Origin: an uncultured Bacteroidales bacterium
Lineage (GTDB): Bacteria > Bacteroidota > Bacteroidia > Bacteroidales > UBA932
Direction: 5' to 3'
Assembly: GCA_905235085.1 (NCBI GenBank)
Contig: CAJOKD010000002.1
Span: 1-64,000, forward strand
DNA: 64,000 nt
This document shows positions 1-8,442 of the stretch, piece after piece. Each line of letters opens with the position of its first letter. Position 1 is the stretch's first letter. Below the pieces are notes generated by a model. It did not search any database, was not told the origin of the DNA, and was given only the letters and a program-made list of their open reading frames with translations. A program made the position numbers and the translations under genes.

Positions 1-1003
1 AAGCATCAAGGAGTATCAGAAGAAACTCAATGAATGGCGCAAGGCTCCTGATGGGGCCAAAGGCGACAAACCGAAGGCGAAACAGCTTCGCTTCCAGGAA
101 TCACCATGGAGGCCATCACAAAAGTTCTCGGAGAGTCGAAGCGAGGAATTTTCGTCTTCGTGGATGAGCTAAGAGGATGGATATCATCCTTCAATAAGTA
201 CCATTCCGGCGGCGGGTATCTCGAGCAATGGCTCAGCCTCTACAGCGGGGTTCCAATTACCGTGAACCGCAAAGGATAAGATGATATTACTTTCGTAGCC
301 GACCCTTATGTCAGCGTGATTGGCGGTATACAGCCGGGCATACTGCCCAAACTGTTCGGAGGAGAGAACATGGATATTCTTCTATCGAATGCTATTCGTC
401 AATAATCCGGCCGAGGGAGAATCGATGCTATGGAAAAGTATCGACCTCCCTTCCGGATGCGAAGAGGAATGGAAACAGTTCTTGACCAAGATGCTGGACG
501 CCGGCGGCTACAACAACGATGATGAAACCCACAAGGTTTATTCTTTCAACGAGGGTGCATGGGAAGTCGTTCGTCAATGGCAAAACGATACGGAAATCGA
601 AAACTCAGAGCACGGGTCATTATCCGATATTGCCATTTTCCGTAAGACTCAGGACTACTGTCTCCGCTTCTGCCTCATCATCCACGCTATGAGAGAAGCC
701 GCAGAAGAGATTCCTCTGTCAACCATTGTCGATGAAGACACCGCATTGAGAGCCACGATCCTTGCCGACTACTTTTACGAAACGTCGAAGTATGCCTACA
801 GATTGATTCAAATGGGAGGGGTCGATCACGGTCGGTTCTTTGATCTGTTGAATGCCTTGAATACAGACTTCACCTCGGATCAGGCCGTTGCCGTCGGAAA
901 ACAACTCCAGATCTCTAGGAGCACGGTCTTTCGTTATCTCAGAAATGAATCCGATGGCATATTTCTAAAGAAGACAGGGCCGGGAAAGTATTCCAAGATT
1001 TAA
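1..1003 (+). pseudogene. Decayed DUF3987-family mobile-element protein (left end cut by window)
   Basis: Reads as one protein spread over several frames. Frame 2 is open from the window edge to about base 100; the reading continues in frame 1 from about base 106 with the stretch SKRGIFVFVDELRGW; an in-frame TAA interrupts it at 277-279, after which the same frame continues with DPYVSVIGGIQPGILPKLFG up to a TAA at 403-405; the remainder, from about LLFVNNPAEGES to the stop at 1001-1003, is in frame 2 again. The content fits the DUF3987 family, proteins carried near primase/helicase genes on Bacteroidetes integrative elements and plasmids. At least two frameshifts and one nonsense codon make the gene non-functional. 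The C-terminal 200 residues look undamaged and end with a helix-turn-helix-like stretch (GKQLQISRSTVFRYLRNE). Family assignment is from remembered motif style, not a search. Confidence 0.75.
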
Positions 1004-1005
1004 TC

Positions 1006-1081
1006 ATGAGACTTTGACACTTTGAGACTTTAAGGCTCTCAGCGACTCCTATCAGCTCAGTGTCATAGTCTCATAGTCTCA
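1006..1081. repeat. Iterated GAGACT motifs in both orientations
   Basis: Between the DUF3987 remnant and the next gene the hexamer GAGACT occurs twice on the plus strand (about 1008 and 1024) and its complement AGTCTC occurs twice near 1067-1081; the left arm TGAGACTTTGACAC and right arm GTGTCATAGTCTCA form an imperfect inverted repeat about 75 bases across. It could be a hairpin, a terminator lacking a T-run, or remnant iterons of the mobile element. Confidence 0.5.
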
Positions 1082-1107
1082 CAAAAACTAGAAACCAGAC
1101 AAGCCTT

Positions 1108-1602
1108 ATGCAAAAGAACCTCAGATATAGCATAACCCTCAATGGAGCGCAGTTGGATTATCTCTCGGATGAGCAGCAGGAAATCCATCGGATGAAATGC
1201 TTCAAGACCTTCCTTCAAATGACCATTCCAGAGGAGAACAAGGTCTATGGAAAGAACTTTTCAGCTGTCCTACAACCAGGGCAATTCGTAGCCTCCAAGG
1301 TTGACCTTGCCAGGCTGTGGGGCTGCGACCGGAAGACGGCAACCCGCATAGTTCAAGAATTCAATCAACTGGGCATTCTCCGCTCTGAACCATCCAATCG
1401 GACCACTATCCACACGATGATTTGTCTGTCTGCCTGGTTCGAGTATCGAGGAATGATAAGGAGCCGATTCTTTGTCAGCAATCCGGAAGTCAAGCCAATC
1501 GTGAAACCGGTCAGGACCGCCAAGCGTGTCCCACCTGAAACAGAGGTCGATCCCCTCAAATCCGGCAGTCCGATTAGGACGGATCCAGCTGGGACACAGT
1601 AG
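1108..1602 (+). CDS. Hypothetical mobile-element protein with helix-turn-helix region
   Basis: Encodes 164 residues, apparently intact. Residues about 68-95 (KVDLARLWGCDRKTATRIV) read as a winged or simple helix-turn-helix, followed by FNQLGILRSEPSNRTTIHT, the layout of a small replication or transcription control protein. The C-terminus is basic and proline-rich. It lies directly downstream of the broken DUF3987 gene, a common neighbour pair in Bacteroidetes mobile elements, so it is probably a survivor of the same element. No enzymatic motif is visible and the exact role is unknown. The ATG at 1108 is chosen because the stop-free frame begins close to it and no upstream start lies in frame after the DUF3987 stop. 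Confidence 0.6.
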   Translation: MQKNLRYSITLNGAQLDYLSDEQQEIHRMKCFKTFLQMTIPEENKVYGKNFSAVLQPGQFVASKVDLARLWGCDRKTATRIVQEFNQLGILRSEPSNRTTIHTMICLSAWFEYRGMIRSRFFVSNPEVKPIVKPVRTAKRVPPETEVDPLKSGSPIRTDPAGTQ

Positions 1603-1688
1603 ATCCTTCCCCGCCTCTGTTCTTTTTCCCTTTGTTTTTAACCGGCAGGAAAGGAGATGCAGGTGGCGGAGATCCTTCGCCGACAGGC

Positions 1689-1962
1689 CTAGAGACATCC
1701 CAGGGAATAGAGGGTCTGGTCTGAATATGTGTAAAGCGGAATACTGAAAGTGATTCGTCCGCTGTTGCGGTCAACCGGAATCTGTCCATAACGTGTCATC
1801 TCCAGCGCCTTAGGAGTAGGGTCATAGTCCAATTGTGGCCCGCCTAGTACAGGATTGGTTGGATGATTTCTGTGAATGTGCAGGGAGAGGAATAAGTATC
1901 AGTGCAAACAAATAAAGGATGGAGAGAATCGAATCCTTTGGAAGATATCTGTGAGGTCTCAT
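1689..1962 (-). pseudogene. Truncated N-terminus of an RHS/YD-repeat family secreted protein
   Basis: On the minus strand an ATG at 1962 opens a segment with a clear signal peptide (ILSILYLFALILIPLPAHSQ), then after a frameshift near 1860 the reading continues in another frame as NPVLGGPQLDYDPTPKALEM, then TRYGQIPVDRNSGRITFSIP and LYTYSDQTLYSLGCL, ending at a TAG (1691-1689). The pattern of a T-P-x-A-x-x-x-x-x-Y-G-x-I-P-V block followed by a G-x-I-x-F-S-I-P-L-Y block is what the N-terminus of Bacteroidetes RHS-repeat surface proteins looks like. Only the first 80-90 residues remain, so the gene is dead. The assignment rests on motif recognition and should be tested by search. Confidence 0.55.
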
Positions 1963-2042
1963 AGCTGTAAGTGTAATTATGTTTATGCGTAATATAGGTA
2001 ATAGTCTCCAGAAATGCAAATAACCTCAACTATTTGGATAAC

Positions 2043-2117
2043 CGAAGCCGGGCAAAGGACAACATCAGGATTGAAAGATTTTGGAGAACGATAAAATATG
2101 AGTACATTTACATCTAA
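2043..2117 (+). pseudogene. C-terminal fragment of an IS3-family transposase (OrfB)
   Basis: An open stretch of 24 codons ending in TAA (2115-2117) reads DNIRIERFWRTIKYEYIYI after RSRAK. The pattern DN-x-x-IERFW-R-x-IKYE is the signature around the catalytic glutamate of IS3/IS150-type DDE integrase domains. Nothing upstream continues the frame, so only the tail of the transposase survives, evidence that an insertion sequence once sat between the RHS fragment and the envelope genes. Confidence 0.75.
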
Positions 2118-2129
2118 TAGGTCTACCTA

Positions 2130-2160
2130 CTGTCAGTTGCTTGACATTGACTGACAACAG
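2130..2160. promoter_or_regulatory. Inverted repeat upstream of the ytxH operon
   Basis: TGTCAGT (2131-2137) and ACTGACA (2150-2156) form a perfect 7-bp inverted repeat 43 bases before the ytxH start. Its position fits an operator or leader hairpin for the three-gene operon that follows. No TAnnTTTG element was recognised here. Confidence 0.35.
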
Positions 2161-2199
2161 GATGGTACCTGTCTAAATAACGGAAGTACTATAATAGTT

Positions 2200-2613
2200 A
2201 TGAAAGGAGATTCATTATTCGCATTGATCGCCGGAGCGGCCGCAGGCTTGACTCTGGGTTTGCTGTTTGCGCCTGAAAAGGGCGAAGATACCCGCCGCAA
2301 GGTAAAGAGCGCTGCCCAGCACGGCTGGGACGAGTTCTCAGAGGCTGCAAGTGAAGGCTGGGACAACACCAAAGAAACTTTCGACGACTTGAAGGAATCC
2401 ACAGAGGACGCCACCTCCAGGCTCAGGGCACGCGCCCGTCTTGCCAGAAGGGACCTCAAGGACCTGAAGAGCACCCTCCAGGAGCAGACCGCCGACTTTA
2501 CCGAGGAAGCCCGCGCCAGGATCGTCGAGAAGCTGGACAAACTCGAGAAGGCTCTCAGAAACGATATCGCCGAGGCTGGAACTCCGGAGGAACAGGTACA
2601 GGAAGAGGCTTAG
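2200..2613 (+). CDS. YtxH domain-containing protein
   Basis: 137 residues. The N-terminus (LFALIAGAAAGLTLGLLFAP) is a glycine/alanine-rich membrane or hydrophobic helix followed by EKGEDTRRKVKSAA, the hallmark of YtxH-family proteins; the rest is a long charged helical region rich in Glu, Lys and Arg, likely coiled coil. YtxH proteins are small envelope-associated proteins linked to general stress responses; molecular function is unknown. It is the first gene of a tight operon with a holin-X-like membrane protein (2-base gap) and an 81-residue protein that overlaps the second gene. The initiating ATG at 2200 follows a short AT-rich leader. Confidence 0.85.
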   Translation: MKGDSLFALIAGAAAGLTLGLLFAPEKGEDTRRKVKSAAQHGWDEFSEAASEGWDNTKETFDDLKESTEDATSRLRARARLARRDLKDLKSTLQEQTADFTEEARARIVEKLDKLEKALRNDIAEAGTPEEQVQEEA

Positions 2614-2615
2614 TT

Positions 2616-2966
2616 ATGGGCAGTTTTACAAGACCAGTCCAGGATCTTGGGAAGGAAGCCTCCGACTATATCGACCTTCGCATAGACGACCTCAAGCTCA
2701 GGACGGCAAAGGGGCTGTCGATGACCTTGAGCAAGCTGGTCTATGTCCTCCTGGTCCTCTTCGTGGTATCCATAATACTCATCGCCATAGCCATCGGGGG
2801 TGTGATGTGGATAGGAGAAGCGATCGGAAGCTATGCCGGCGGAGCCGCGATCGTCGCCGGAGTATTCCTGCTTGTGCTCGGAGTGCTTCTGTTGCTCAGG
2901 AAGAGGCTGTTCAGGGACTCTTTCGTCCCGCTGTTCATTAATATGTTCTTTGATGATGATAAATGA
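2616..2966 (+). CDS. Phage-holin-X-like (PF07332 type) membrane protein
   Basis: 116 residues with a soluble amphipathic N-terminus (to about 38) and two long hydrophobic helices (about 40-68 and 72-93), followed by a basic turn RKRLF and a short C-tail. Architecture and gene neighbourhood (YtxH, then a small helical protein) match the actinobacterial holin-X/phage-holin family that accompanies YtxH genes in many Bacteroidetes. Despite the family name it is not part of a prophage here. Likely inner-membrane, role in envelope stress unknown. The stop TGA overlaps the ATG of the next gene (ATGA), indicating translational coupling. Confidence 0.8.
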   Translation: MGSFTRPVQDLGKEASDYIDLRIDDLKLRTAKGLSMTLSKLVYVLLVLFVVSIILIAIAIGGVMWIGEAIGSYAGGAAIVAGVFLLVLGVLLLLRKRLFRDSFVPLFINMFFDDDK

Positions 2967-3208
2967 TCAAAGCTATGAAGTACAGTGAGATAAAGACGAT
3001 GGAGGAACTGGAGAAGGCTCAGGAAAGCATCCGCAAGCGTATCGGCAGAAAAGGAGAAGCCGTACGGGATTCCCTGTTCGAAGTGAAAGATTCCTTCACT
3101 CCCGTAAACCTCGTGGCGACCGGACTCAAGTCAGTCTCGACGGTCGTCCCGTTCGACAGGATGCTGCTCTCGGTGGTGTCCTTCCTTAAGCGGAGTTTGT
3201 CAAAATAA
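2963..3208 (+). CDS. Small helical protein of the ytxH operon
   Basis: 81 residues, mostly charged helix in the first half (EELEKAQESIRKRIGRKG) with an amphipathic C-terminal half (LVATGLKSVSTVVPFDRML). It overlaps the preceding membrane-protein gene by four bases (ATGA). An internal ATG at codon 5 is an alternative start. No domain recognised; the position as third gene behind YtxH and holin-X proteins is a recurrent Bacteroidetes arrangement, so it probably works with them at the membrane. Confidence 0.7.
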   Translation: MIKAMKYSEIKTMEELEKAQESIRKRIGRKGEAVRDSLFEVKDSFTPVNLVATGLKSVSTVVPFDRMLLSVVSFLKRSLSK

Positions 3209-3216
3209 CCTTTCCG

Positions 3217-5037
3217 ATGAATATGTCCAGAGAAAGAGTTGAGGCCGTCCGGGCAATGATGCGCTCGAAGGGTTGGGATGCGGTGGTCCTCACGGGCAAC
3301 GATCCCCACAACAGCGAATATTCAGCCCCGAGATGGCTGCAGGCCGGATGGGTGTCCGGCTTTTCCGGCGAAGGCGACCTTGTGGTCACGGACGACCACG
3401 CCGGCATCTGGACCGACACCAGGTATTTCATCCAGGCTTCCCGGCAGCTTCCTGGCACCGGAGTCGAACTGCACAAGACCAGGGTTCCCGGCCAGGTGCT
3501 CATTCCTGAATGGCTGGCGGCGCATTTCGCTGATTATGACAGCGTCATCGTTGCCGTGGACGGCCTCGGGATGAATGCAGCGACCGTGCTGGACATCAAG
3601 AAGGCGATGGGCGATAAGGCCATAATCGTAGATGCTCCGAATATGCTGGACCCGGTCTGGGAAGGCCGGCCTCCGGTGCCGCAAACCCCTGTTATCACCC
3701 TTGGCTCGGAGACCGTGGGCTGGTCCAGGACCCAGAAACTCACGTGGATACGGAAGTGGCTGCAGGACAACGGCAGCGATGCCATCCTGATTACCGCCCT
3801 TGACGAGATTGCCTGGATGTTGAATGTGCGGGGACAGGATGTGGAGTACAATCCGGTCGTGATGTCCTATCTCCTTGTTACCAGGGACGATTCTTTCTGG
3901 TTCGTCCGCAAGGGGCCGGTGGACCCTGGTGACCACGAAACTGAGGACAGTTTCTATGAACTGACTTCGGACGGAGTCAGTATCCAGGATTATTCCGATA
4001 TAGGTGTGACACTTTCCAGCATCGTGGACGGAGAGTTCATCAGCAGGCTTTTCGTGGACACCTCGACCCTCAATTACAATCTCTACAACATCCTGAAGGA
4101 GAATATCCCTTCATCCAACCTCACCTCAGGCAAGTCTCCGGTGGCTCTGAGGAAGGCGGTGAAGAACGATGTGGAGATAGCCGGAATGCGGGAAGCCCAT
4201 CTTGAAGATGGGCTTGCGATGGAGAGGTTCTTCTTCTGGCTGGAGAAGATGGTTGAGGCAGGAGAGCCTGTGAACGAATATGAAGCGGCTTTGCAGCTGC
4301 ATTCTTTCCGTTCAGGGATAGAGGGATTCAGGGGGGAGAGTTTCGAGACGATCTCAGCATATGGACCTAACGCCGCCCTGCCGCATTACGTAACTCCGGA
4401 AAGCGGTTCCGCCGAACTCGACGCCAGGGGCCTCTACCTTTGCGACTCCGGCGGACAGTACCTTTTCGGCACGACTGACATTACCCGAACCATACCGCTC
4501 GGGCCTTGCTCCCAGCTTGAAAGGGAGGATTACACCCTTGTCCTGAAAGGCCATATAGACCTCGCCAAGGCTGTCTTCCCGAGTGGAACGGCAGGCTGCC
4601 AGATCGATGCCCTGGCACGTGAACCGCTATGGGCCTCCAAGCGTAATTTCGGACACGGGACCGGCCACGGGGTGGGTTTCTACCTCAATGTCCATGAAGG
4701 TCCGCAGGATATCCGCCAGAACTTCAACCGCCAGCCTCTGGTGCCCGGAATGATAACTTCCAATGAGCCTGGAATATACCGCGAGGGCAAGTACGGCATC
4801 CGTCACGAGAACCTGGTCCTGTGTGTTGACGCCGGAACGAACGATTTCGGCCAGTGGTGCCGGTTCGAGACCCTCACGCTATGCCATTTGGACACCTCCA
4901 TCGTAATCAGGGAACTTCTGGATGCTTCCGAGATAGAGTGGCTGAACGCGTACAACGCAAAGGTATTCCAAACCCTGTCGCCTCGACTGCCGTCTGAAAT
5001 CGCTCAGTGGCTCCGGAAAAAGACGCTGCCGATATAA
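3217..5037 (+). CDS. Aminopeptidase P family (M24) metallopeptidase
   Basis: 606 residues, the long three-part form: creatinase N-terminal domains (residues about 5-130 and 160-300), the M24 pita-bread catalytic domain (about 320-545) and a C-terminal extension typical of eukaryote-like aminopeptidase P. Metal ligands are visible: the Asp in YLCDSGGQYLFGTTD and the second Asp in TTDITRT (about 410-420), His in GHGTGHGVGF (about 482), Glu in TSNEPGIY (about 517) and Glu in GIRHENLVL (about 531). It removes N-terminal residues ahead of proline (Xaa-Pro) in the cytoplasm; there is no signal peptide. It starts 8 bases after the small gene before it, so it may be co-transcribed with the ytxH operon. 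Confidence 0.92.
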   Translation: MNMSRERVEAVRAMMRSKGWDAVVLTGNDPHNSEYSAPRWLQAGWVSGFSGEGDLVVTDDHAGIWTDTRYFIQASRQLPGTGVELHKTRVPGQVLIPEWLAAHFADYDSVIVAVDGLGMNAATVLDIKKAMGDKAIIVDAPNMLDPVWEGRPPVPQTPVITLGSETVGWSRTQKLTWIRKWLQDNGSDAILITALDEIAWMLNVRGQDVEYNPVVMSYLLVTRDDSFWFVRKGPVDPGDHETEDSFYELTSDGVSIQDYSDIGVTLSSIVDGEFISRLFVDTSTLNYNLYNILKENIPSSNLTSGKSPVALRKAVKNDVEIAGMREAHLEDGLAMERFFFWLEKMVEAGEPVNEYEAALQLHSFRSGIEGFRGESFETISAYGPNAALPHYVTPESGSAELDARGLYLCDSGGQYLFGTTDITRTIPLGPCSQLEREDYTLVLKGHIDLAKAVFPSGTAGCQIDALAREPLWASKRNFGHGTGHGVGFYLNVHEGPQDIRQNFNRQPLVPGMITSNEPGIYREGKYGIRHENLVLCVDAGTNDFGQWCRFETLTLCHLDTSIVIRELLDASEIEWLNAYNAKVFQTLSPRLPSEIAQWLRKKTLPI

Positions 5038-5076
5038 TCTGCCGTTTGGCAAGATGATGACTTGCAAAAAAAACAG

Positions 5077-5084
5077 TATCTTTG
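5077..5084 (+). promoter_or_regulatory. Bacteroidetes -7 box ahead of the cobalamin riboswitch
   Basis: TATCTTTG exactly matches the TAnnTTTG consensus and ends about 7 bases before the riboswitch region, so transcription should start near 5090. No well-spaced TTG -33 element is present, so only the -7 box is claimed. Confidence 0.55.
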
Positions 5085-5090
5085 CATTGG

Positions 5091-5245
5091 ATCCAGGATA
5101 AGGGAACCCGGTGCGAATCCGGGACTGTGCCCGCAGCTGTATGGTCTGATATAAGTGCAGCATTCAGAAGCCATTGCCGGGCGTGAACCGGTGAGAAGGC
5201 GCTGCGCGGAGACCGAGTCAGAAGACCTGGCTGAATCAAGTCAAA
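5091..5245 (+). promoter_or_regulatory. Cobalamin (AdoCbl-type) riboswitch
   Basis: Carries the landmarks of the B12 element in order: AAGGGAACCCGGTGCGAATC then CGGGACTGTGCCCGC (P3-P4 region), a B12-box-like GCCATTGCCGGG (about 5171), and GTCAGAAGACCTGGCTGAAT (5217-5236) closing the core. It sits in the 5' leader of a TonB-dependent receptor gene. Downstream, TGCCCGGGGGCA (5255-5266) and flanking GC-rich bases could hide the ribosome-binding region as the expression platform. Cobalamin binding would be expected to shut off btuB and the gene behind it. Confidence 0.93.
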
Positions 5246-5288
5246 CCAAGGATATGCCCGGGGGCAGGCATTCCTGGGATTTGTGAAT

Positions 5289-7313
5289 ATGTTCCAGGCA
5301 ACCTGTTTGCTTTCAGTATTGCTGTCCGCTTCCGTTCCGGCAGCTCCGCTTGACCTGTACGAGCCTTCCTGCACGTACGGGATACAGGTTGATACCTTGA
5401 AGGCATCGAAGGTTTCCGACCGGCGCCAGGGGCGTGAGAGGCTCGATACAGGATCTCCTGTGATCGAGATAGGTGGCGCAGCGATAGATCGTTCCGGTGC
5501 TAAGGACTTGCACGAGGTGCTGCGAACCCTTCCCGGACTGAATGTCAAGGATTACGGAGGGATAGGGGGAATGAAGACGGTTTCTGTTCGTGGACTCGGA
5601 GCCAACCACACCTCTGTCTGCGTGGACGGGATGCTGGTGAACGACGCCCAGCACGGAAGCATAGACCTTTCCGGATTCGACCTCGACGACACCGGAAATA
5701 TCCGGGTGGAAACCGTGTCCGCCGACGGGATATTCAAGCCCGCACGTGCCTTTTCTTCCGGCAGCGTCATATCCCTTGGAACAAAGGCCCCAGACCTTGG
5801 AGGGAAAACTGCCGGCTTGTCCGCAAGGATGTTGTACGGATCTTTCGGCACCCTGAAACCTACCCTTCGCTTCGATGGCAAACTTGCTGACGGATGGGTG
5901 GTTACAGCCCGTGGGTCTTACCTCAAGAGCAACGGGAACTATCCTTTCGGATATGATGGCCTGTCCGGAGAGAGGATCAACCTCCGTCGGGAAGGAAGCG
6001 ATGTCTCTGCATTCAAATCCCTGCTGCGCCTTGAGGGCAATACCCAAAAGGGAGGTGTCCTGCGGGCCTCTGCAAGCTATTCCGGTTCAGAGCGCGGGAT
6101 CCCGGGCCCTGTCATCCTGTATGTCCTGGATCCTACCGAGCGGATATGGAACAACGACCTGAATGCCGCCGTCAGCTATGAATCAGCCTCCGGATCGCCG
6201 TGGCATTACCGGATAGGCGGTTCCTACAGAAGGACAAGGGACAGATATACTAATACTGATGCGAAGTATCCTGTCCCTGTCGATGACAGGTATCTGCAGC
6301 AGTCCCTGACTGCAACTGGCATCCTCGAACGATCCTTTGCGATCGGAGATGCCGGCAACAGGATGAACGTAGTCTTTTCGCAGGACCTTTCCCGTGAATC
6401 ACTTGCTGCCAATACGGTCGTTTGTCCGGACCCGGTGCGTTTCGGTTCATATTCTTCTTTGGCTGTGCAGTACTGCGGGGAACGCCTGAGGGCTACGGCT
6501 AGCATCACCGGAAGTTATATCCACGAATCGGCCTCCCGGAATGATCCTGGTCTGGAAACAGCTCCGGACCGGAGCCGGCTTGGTCCTTCGCTCAGCTTTT
6601 CCTACGAAGTTACCCGAGGAATACATATCCGTGCTTTCGTAAAGGATGGTTTCCGCGTCCCTACTTTCAACGACTTGTATTACGACAGGGTGGGAAGCAT
6701 ATCCCTGGTTCCGGAGAAGGCTTTCCAGTCCGGTTTGGGCGCAGCCTGGCAGGGAAAGGCAGGAAGGGCTTTGGTGGATGTGACGGCGGATGCATATTTC
6801 AACAGGGTGAAAGACAAGATTGTGGCTATTCCGACGATGTTCGTCTGGAGGATGCGGAATCTCGGCCGGGTCGATATGGCGGGGGTGGAGGTTTCCGCGG
6901 GGATGAGCCTGCCTCTCGGCGGGGAATATTCATTGCGTACCGATGCGTCCTTCTCGTTCCTCCGGGCCGTAGACGTGACGGATCCTTCTGCCAAGAACTA
7001 CAGGCACCAGATCCAGTACACTCCGAAGTCAAGCGGCTCCTTTAGCGCATCCATATTCAAGGACGGATTCTCCTTGAATTATACCTTGATTGCGGTCGGC
7101 CGGAGATATTTCCTGCCGCAGAACCTCGAAGTGAATGCCCTGGAAGGGTATTTCGACCACAATCTTGCCATAAGGAAGTCCGTCCCGTTCCGATTATGCA
7201 AGCTGACCCTTGCAGCCGAGGCGCTCAACCTTGCGGGGGTCAACTACGAGATAGTGCACAGTTACCCGATGCCCGGACGCCAGTTCCGGATATCGGCTAC
7301 TGTTACGATATAA
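5289..7313 (+). CDS. btuB: TonB-dependent outer-membrane cobalamin receptor (BtuB-like)
   Basis: About 674 residues: signal peptide (MFQATCLLSVLLSASVPAAP), plug domain (about 50-165, with LPGLNVKDYGGIGGMKTVSV then RGLG and VCVDGMLVND) and a 22-strand-type beta-barrel to the C-terminus. There is no carboxypeptidase-like N-terminal domain, unlike SusC proteins. The identification as BtuB comes from the cobalamin riboswitch immediately upstream and the BtuG-like propeller gene behind it; the barrel alone would only say TonB-dependent receptor. A GTG at 5283 is an alternative start two codons upstream, but the ATG gives a cleaner signal peptide. It imports corrinoids across the outer membrane using TonB-ExbBD energy. 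Confidence 0.85.
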   Translation: MFQATCLLSVLLSASVPAAPLDLYEPSCTYGIQVDTLKASKVSDRRQGRERLDTGSPVIEIGGAAIDRSGAKDLHEVLRTLPGLNVKDYGGIGGMKTVSVRGLGANHTSVCVDGMLVNDAQHGSIDLSGFDLDDTGNIRVETVSADGIFKPARAFSSGSVISLGTKAPDLGGKTAGLSARMLYGSFGTLKPTLRFDGKLADGWVVTARGSYLKSNGNYPFGYDGLSGERINLRREGSDVSAFKSLLRLEGNTQKGGVLRASASYSGSERGIPGPVILYVLDPTERIWNNDLNAAVSYESASGSPWHYRIGGSYRRTRDRYTNTDAKYPVPVDDRYLQQSLTATGILERSFAIGDAGNRMNVVFSQDLSRESLAANTVVCPDPVRFGSYSSLAVQYCGERLRATASITGSYIHESASRNDPGLETAPDRSRLGPSLSFSYEVTRGIHIRAFVKDGFRVPTFNDLYYDRVGSISLVPEKAFQSGLGAAWQGKAGRALVDVTADAYFNRVKDKIVAIPTMFVWRMRNLGRVDMAGVEVSAGMSLPLGGEYSLRTDASFSFLRAVDVTDPSAKNYRHQIQYTPKSSGSFSASIFKDGFSLNYTLIAVGRRYFLPQNLEVNALEGYFDHNLAIRKSVPFRLCKLTLAAEALNLAGVNYEIVHSYPMPGRQFRISATVTI

Positions 7314-7381
7314 ATGAAGGCTGTTGTTATGACGGTCAGGCCGGGGATGACAGAAAGGAAGTATTTAAAACTGATTATATT

Positions 7382-8440
7382 ATGAAAATGATGAAAAGGT
7401 TTATTGGAATTGCATTGATTGCAGCCGCCGGTATCGTTGCAGCATCTTGCAACGGCCATCACGATGAAGAAGAGACCCTGAATACCGGAGCCTATGTACT
7501 CAACAACGGAGCCTGGGGAGAGAACAACGCCTCGATAAGCCGGTACGATCCGGCCACCAAGGTCGTGTCTCCAAGGGCGTTCCAGACGGCTAACGGAGCT
7601 GGTCTCGGAGACCTCGGACAGGATATGATCACGTTCGGGGAGAAGCTTTTCATAGCCGTCAACGGCTCAAAGGTCGTCTTCGTAACGGACCGCGACCTGA
7701 AAATCCTTGGTACCATAACAGCTTCCGTCGCTGGAAACCAGCTTTCCCCTCGCTACCTTTGCAACGGCGGCGGAAAAGTCTATGTAACTTACTATGAGGG
7801 ATATCTCGGCGAGATCGATCCGACGTCATCTACCGTCAGGGTCACTCCAGTAGGGCCTAATCCGGAAGGATTGGTATATTATGGCGGGAAGATATATGTA
7901 GCCAATTCAGGAGGTTACCTTTATCCGGAATACAACAACACCGTGTCAGTTGTGGATGCCGCTACATTCAAGGAGACTTCGACCATCACCGTCAATGTCA
8001 ATCCTTCGGGAATGGCTCTTGTCGAAAAGACGATATTCGTTTACAGCTTCGGTAATTACGCAGATGTCCAGCCGAAGGTCCAGAAGATCGACCCGGCTAC
8101 TTCGAAGGTGACCGACCTCGGCTACACCTCTCCTTCAGGCATCGCAGCCTGTGACAGCTACCTGTATGTCCTGTGCGGAGGATATGACGAGAACTGGAAT
8201 CCGCTCCCAGGTACCGTCTACAAGTATGATGTGGACGCAGGGAAGGATCTCGGGAACTTCGTAACTGACGGAACTACAATGCCGAATGCATATTCCATCT
8301 CTTACAGCACCGGCCATCTGTGGGTAGGTTGCTCCGATTACAAGACAAACGGAGATGTCTACCTGTTCGACGTATATACGGGCAAACAGGTAGACAAATT
8401 CGACAGCCAGGGTCTGAACCCTATCAAGGTTATAGAGTAG
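7382..8440 (+). CDS. btuG: BtuG-like beta-propeller surface lipoprotein
   Basis: 352 residues. The start at 7382 gives a lipoprotein signal (FIGIALIAAAGIVAASC, Cys 23), although an open frame extends upstream into btuB. The mature part is a YncE/DUF5074-type beta-propeller: repeated units such as GKLYVTYYEG-like strands, GGKIYVANSGG, TSPSGIAACDSYLYVLCGG and STGHLWVGCSDY recur roughly every 45 residues, as expected of six to seven blades. In Bacteroides, BtuG is a seven-bladed surface lipoprotein encoded next to btuB that captures cobalamin with extreme affinity and caps the receptor; the same gene order and shared riboswitch support that role here. Binding itself cannot be read from sequence. 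Confidence 0.75.
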   Translation: MKMMKRFIGIALIAAAGIVAASCNGHHDEEETLNTGAYVLNNGAWGENNASISRYDPATKVVSPRAFQTANGAGLGDLGQDMITFGEKLFIAVNGSKVVFVTDRDLKILGTITASVAGNQLSPRYLCNGGGKVYVTYYEGYLGEIDPTSSTVRVTPVGPNPEGLVYYGGKIYVANSGGYLYPEYNNTVSVVDAATFKETSTITVNVNPSGMALVEKTIFVYSFGNYADVQPKVQKIDPATSKVTDLGYTSPSGIAACDSYLYVLCGGYDENWNPLPGTVYKYDVDAGKDLGNFVTDGTTMPNAYSISYSTGHLWVGCSDYKTNGDVYLFDVYTGKQVDKFDSQGLNPIKVIE

Positions 8441-8442
8441 GC

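Noticed and set aside
2616..2966. Prophage lysis holin
   Set aside because: No phage genes nearby; the YtxH operon context indicates a housekeeping envelope protein.
5289..5300. GTG at 5283 as btuB start
   Set aside because: It is two codons upstream of an ATG that gives a compact signal peptide; kept as an alternative only.
7196..7381. N-terminal extension of the BtuG-like ORF into btuB
   Set aside because: The extension reads as non-protein-like sequence over the btuB 3' end; the ATG at 7382 gives a clear lipoprotein signal.
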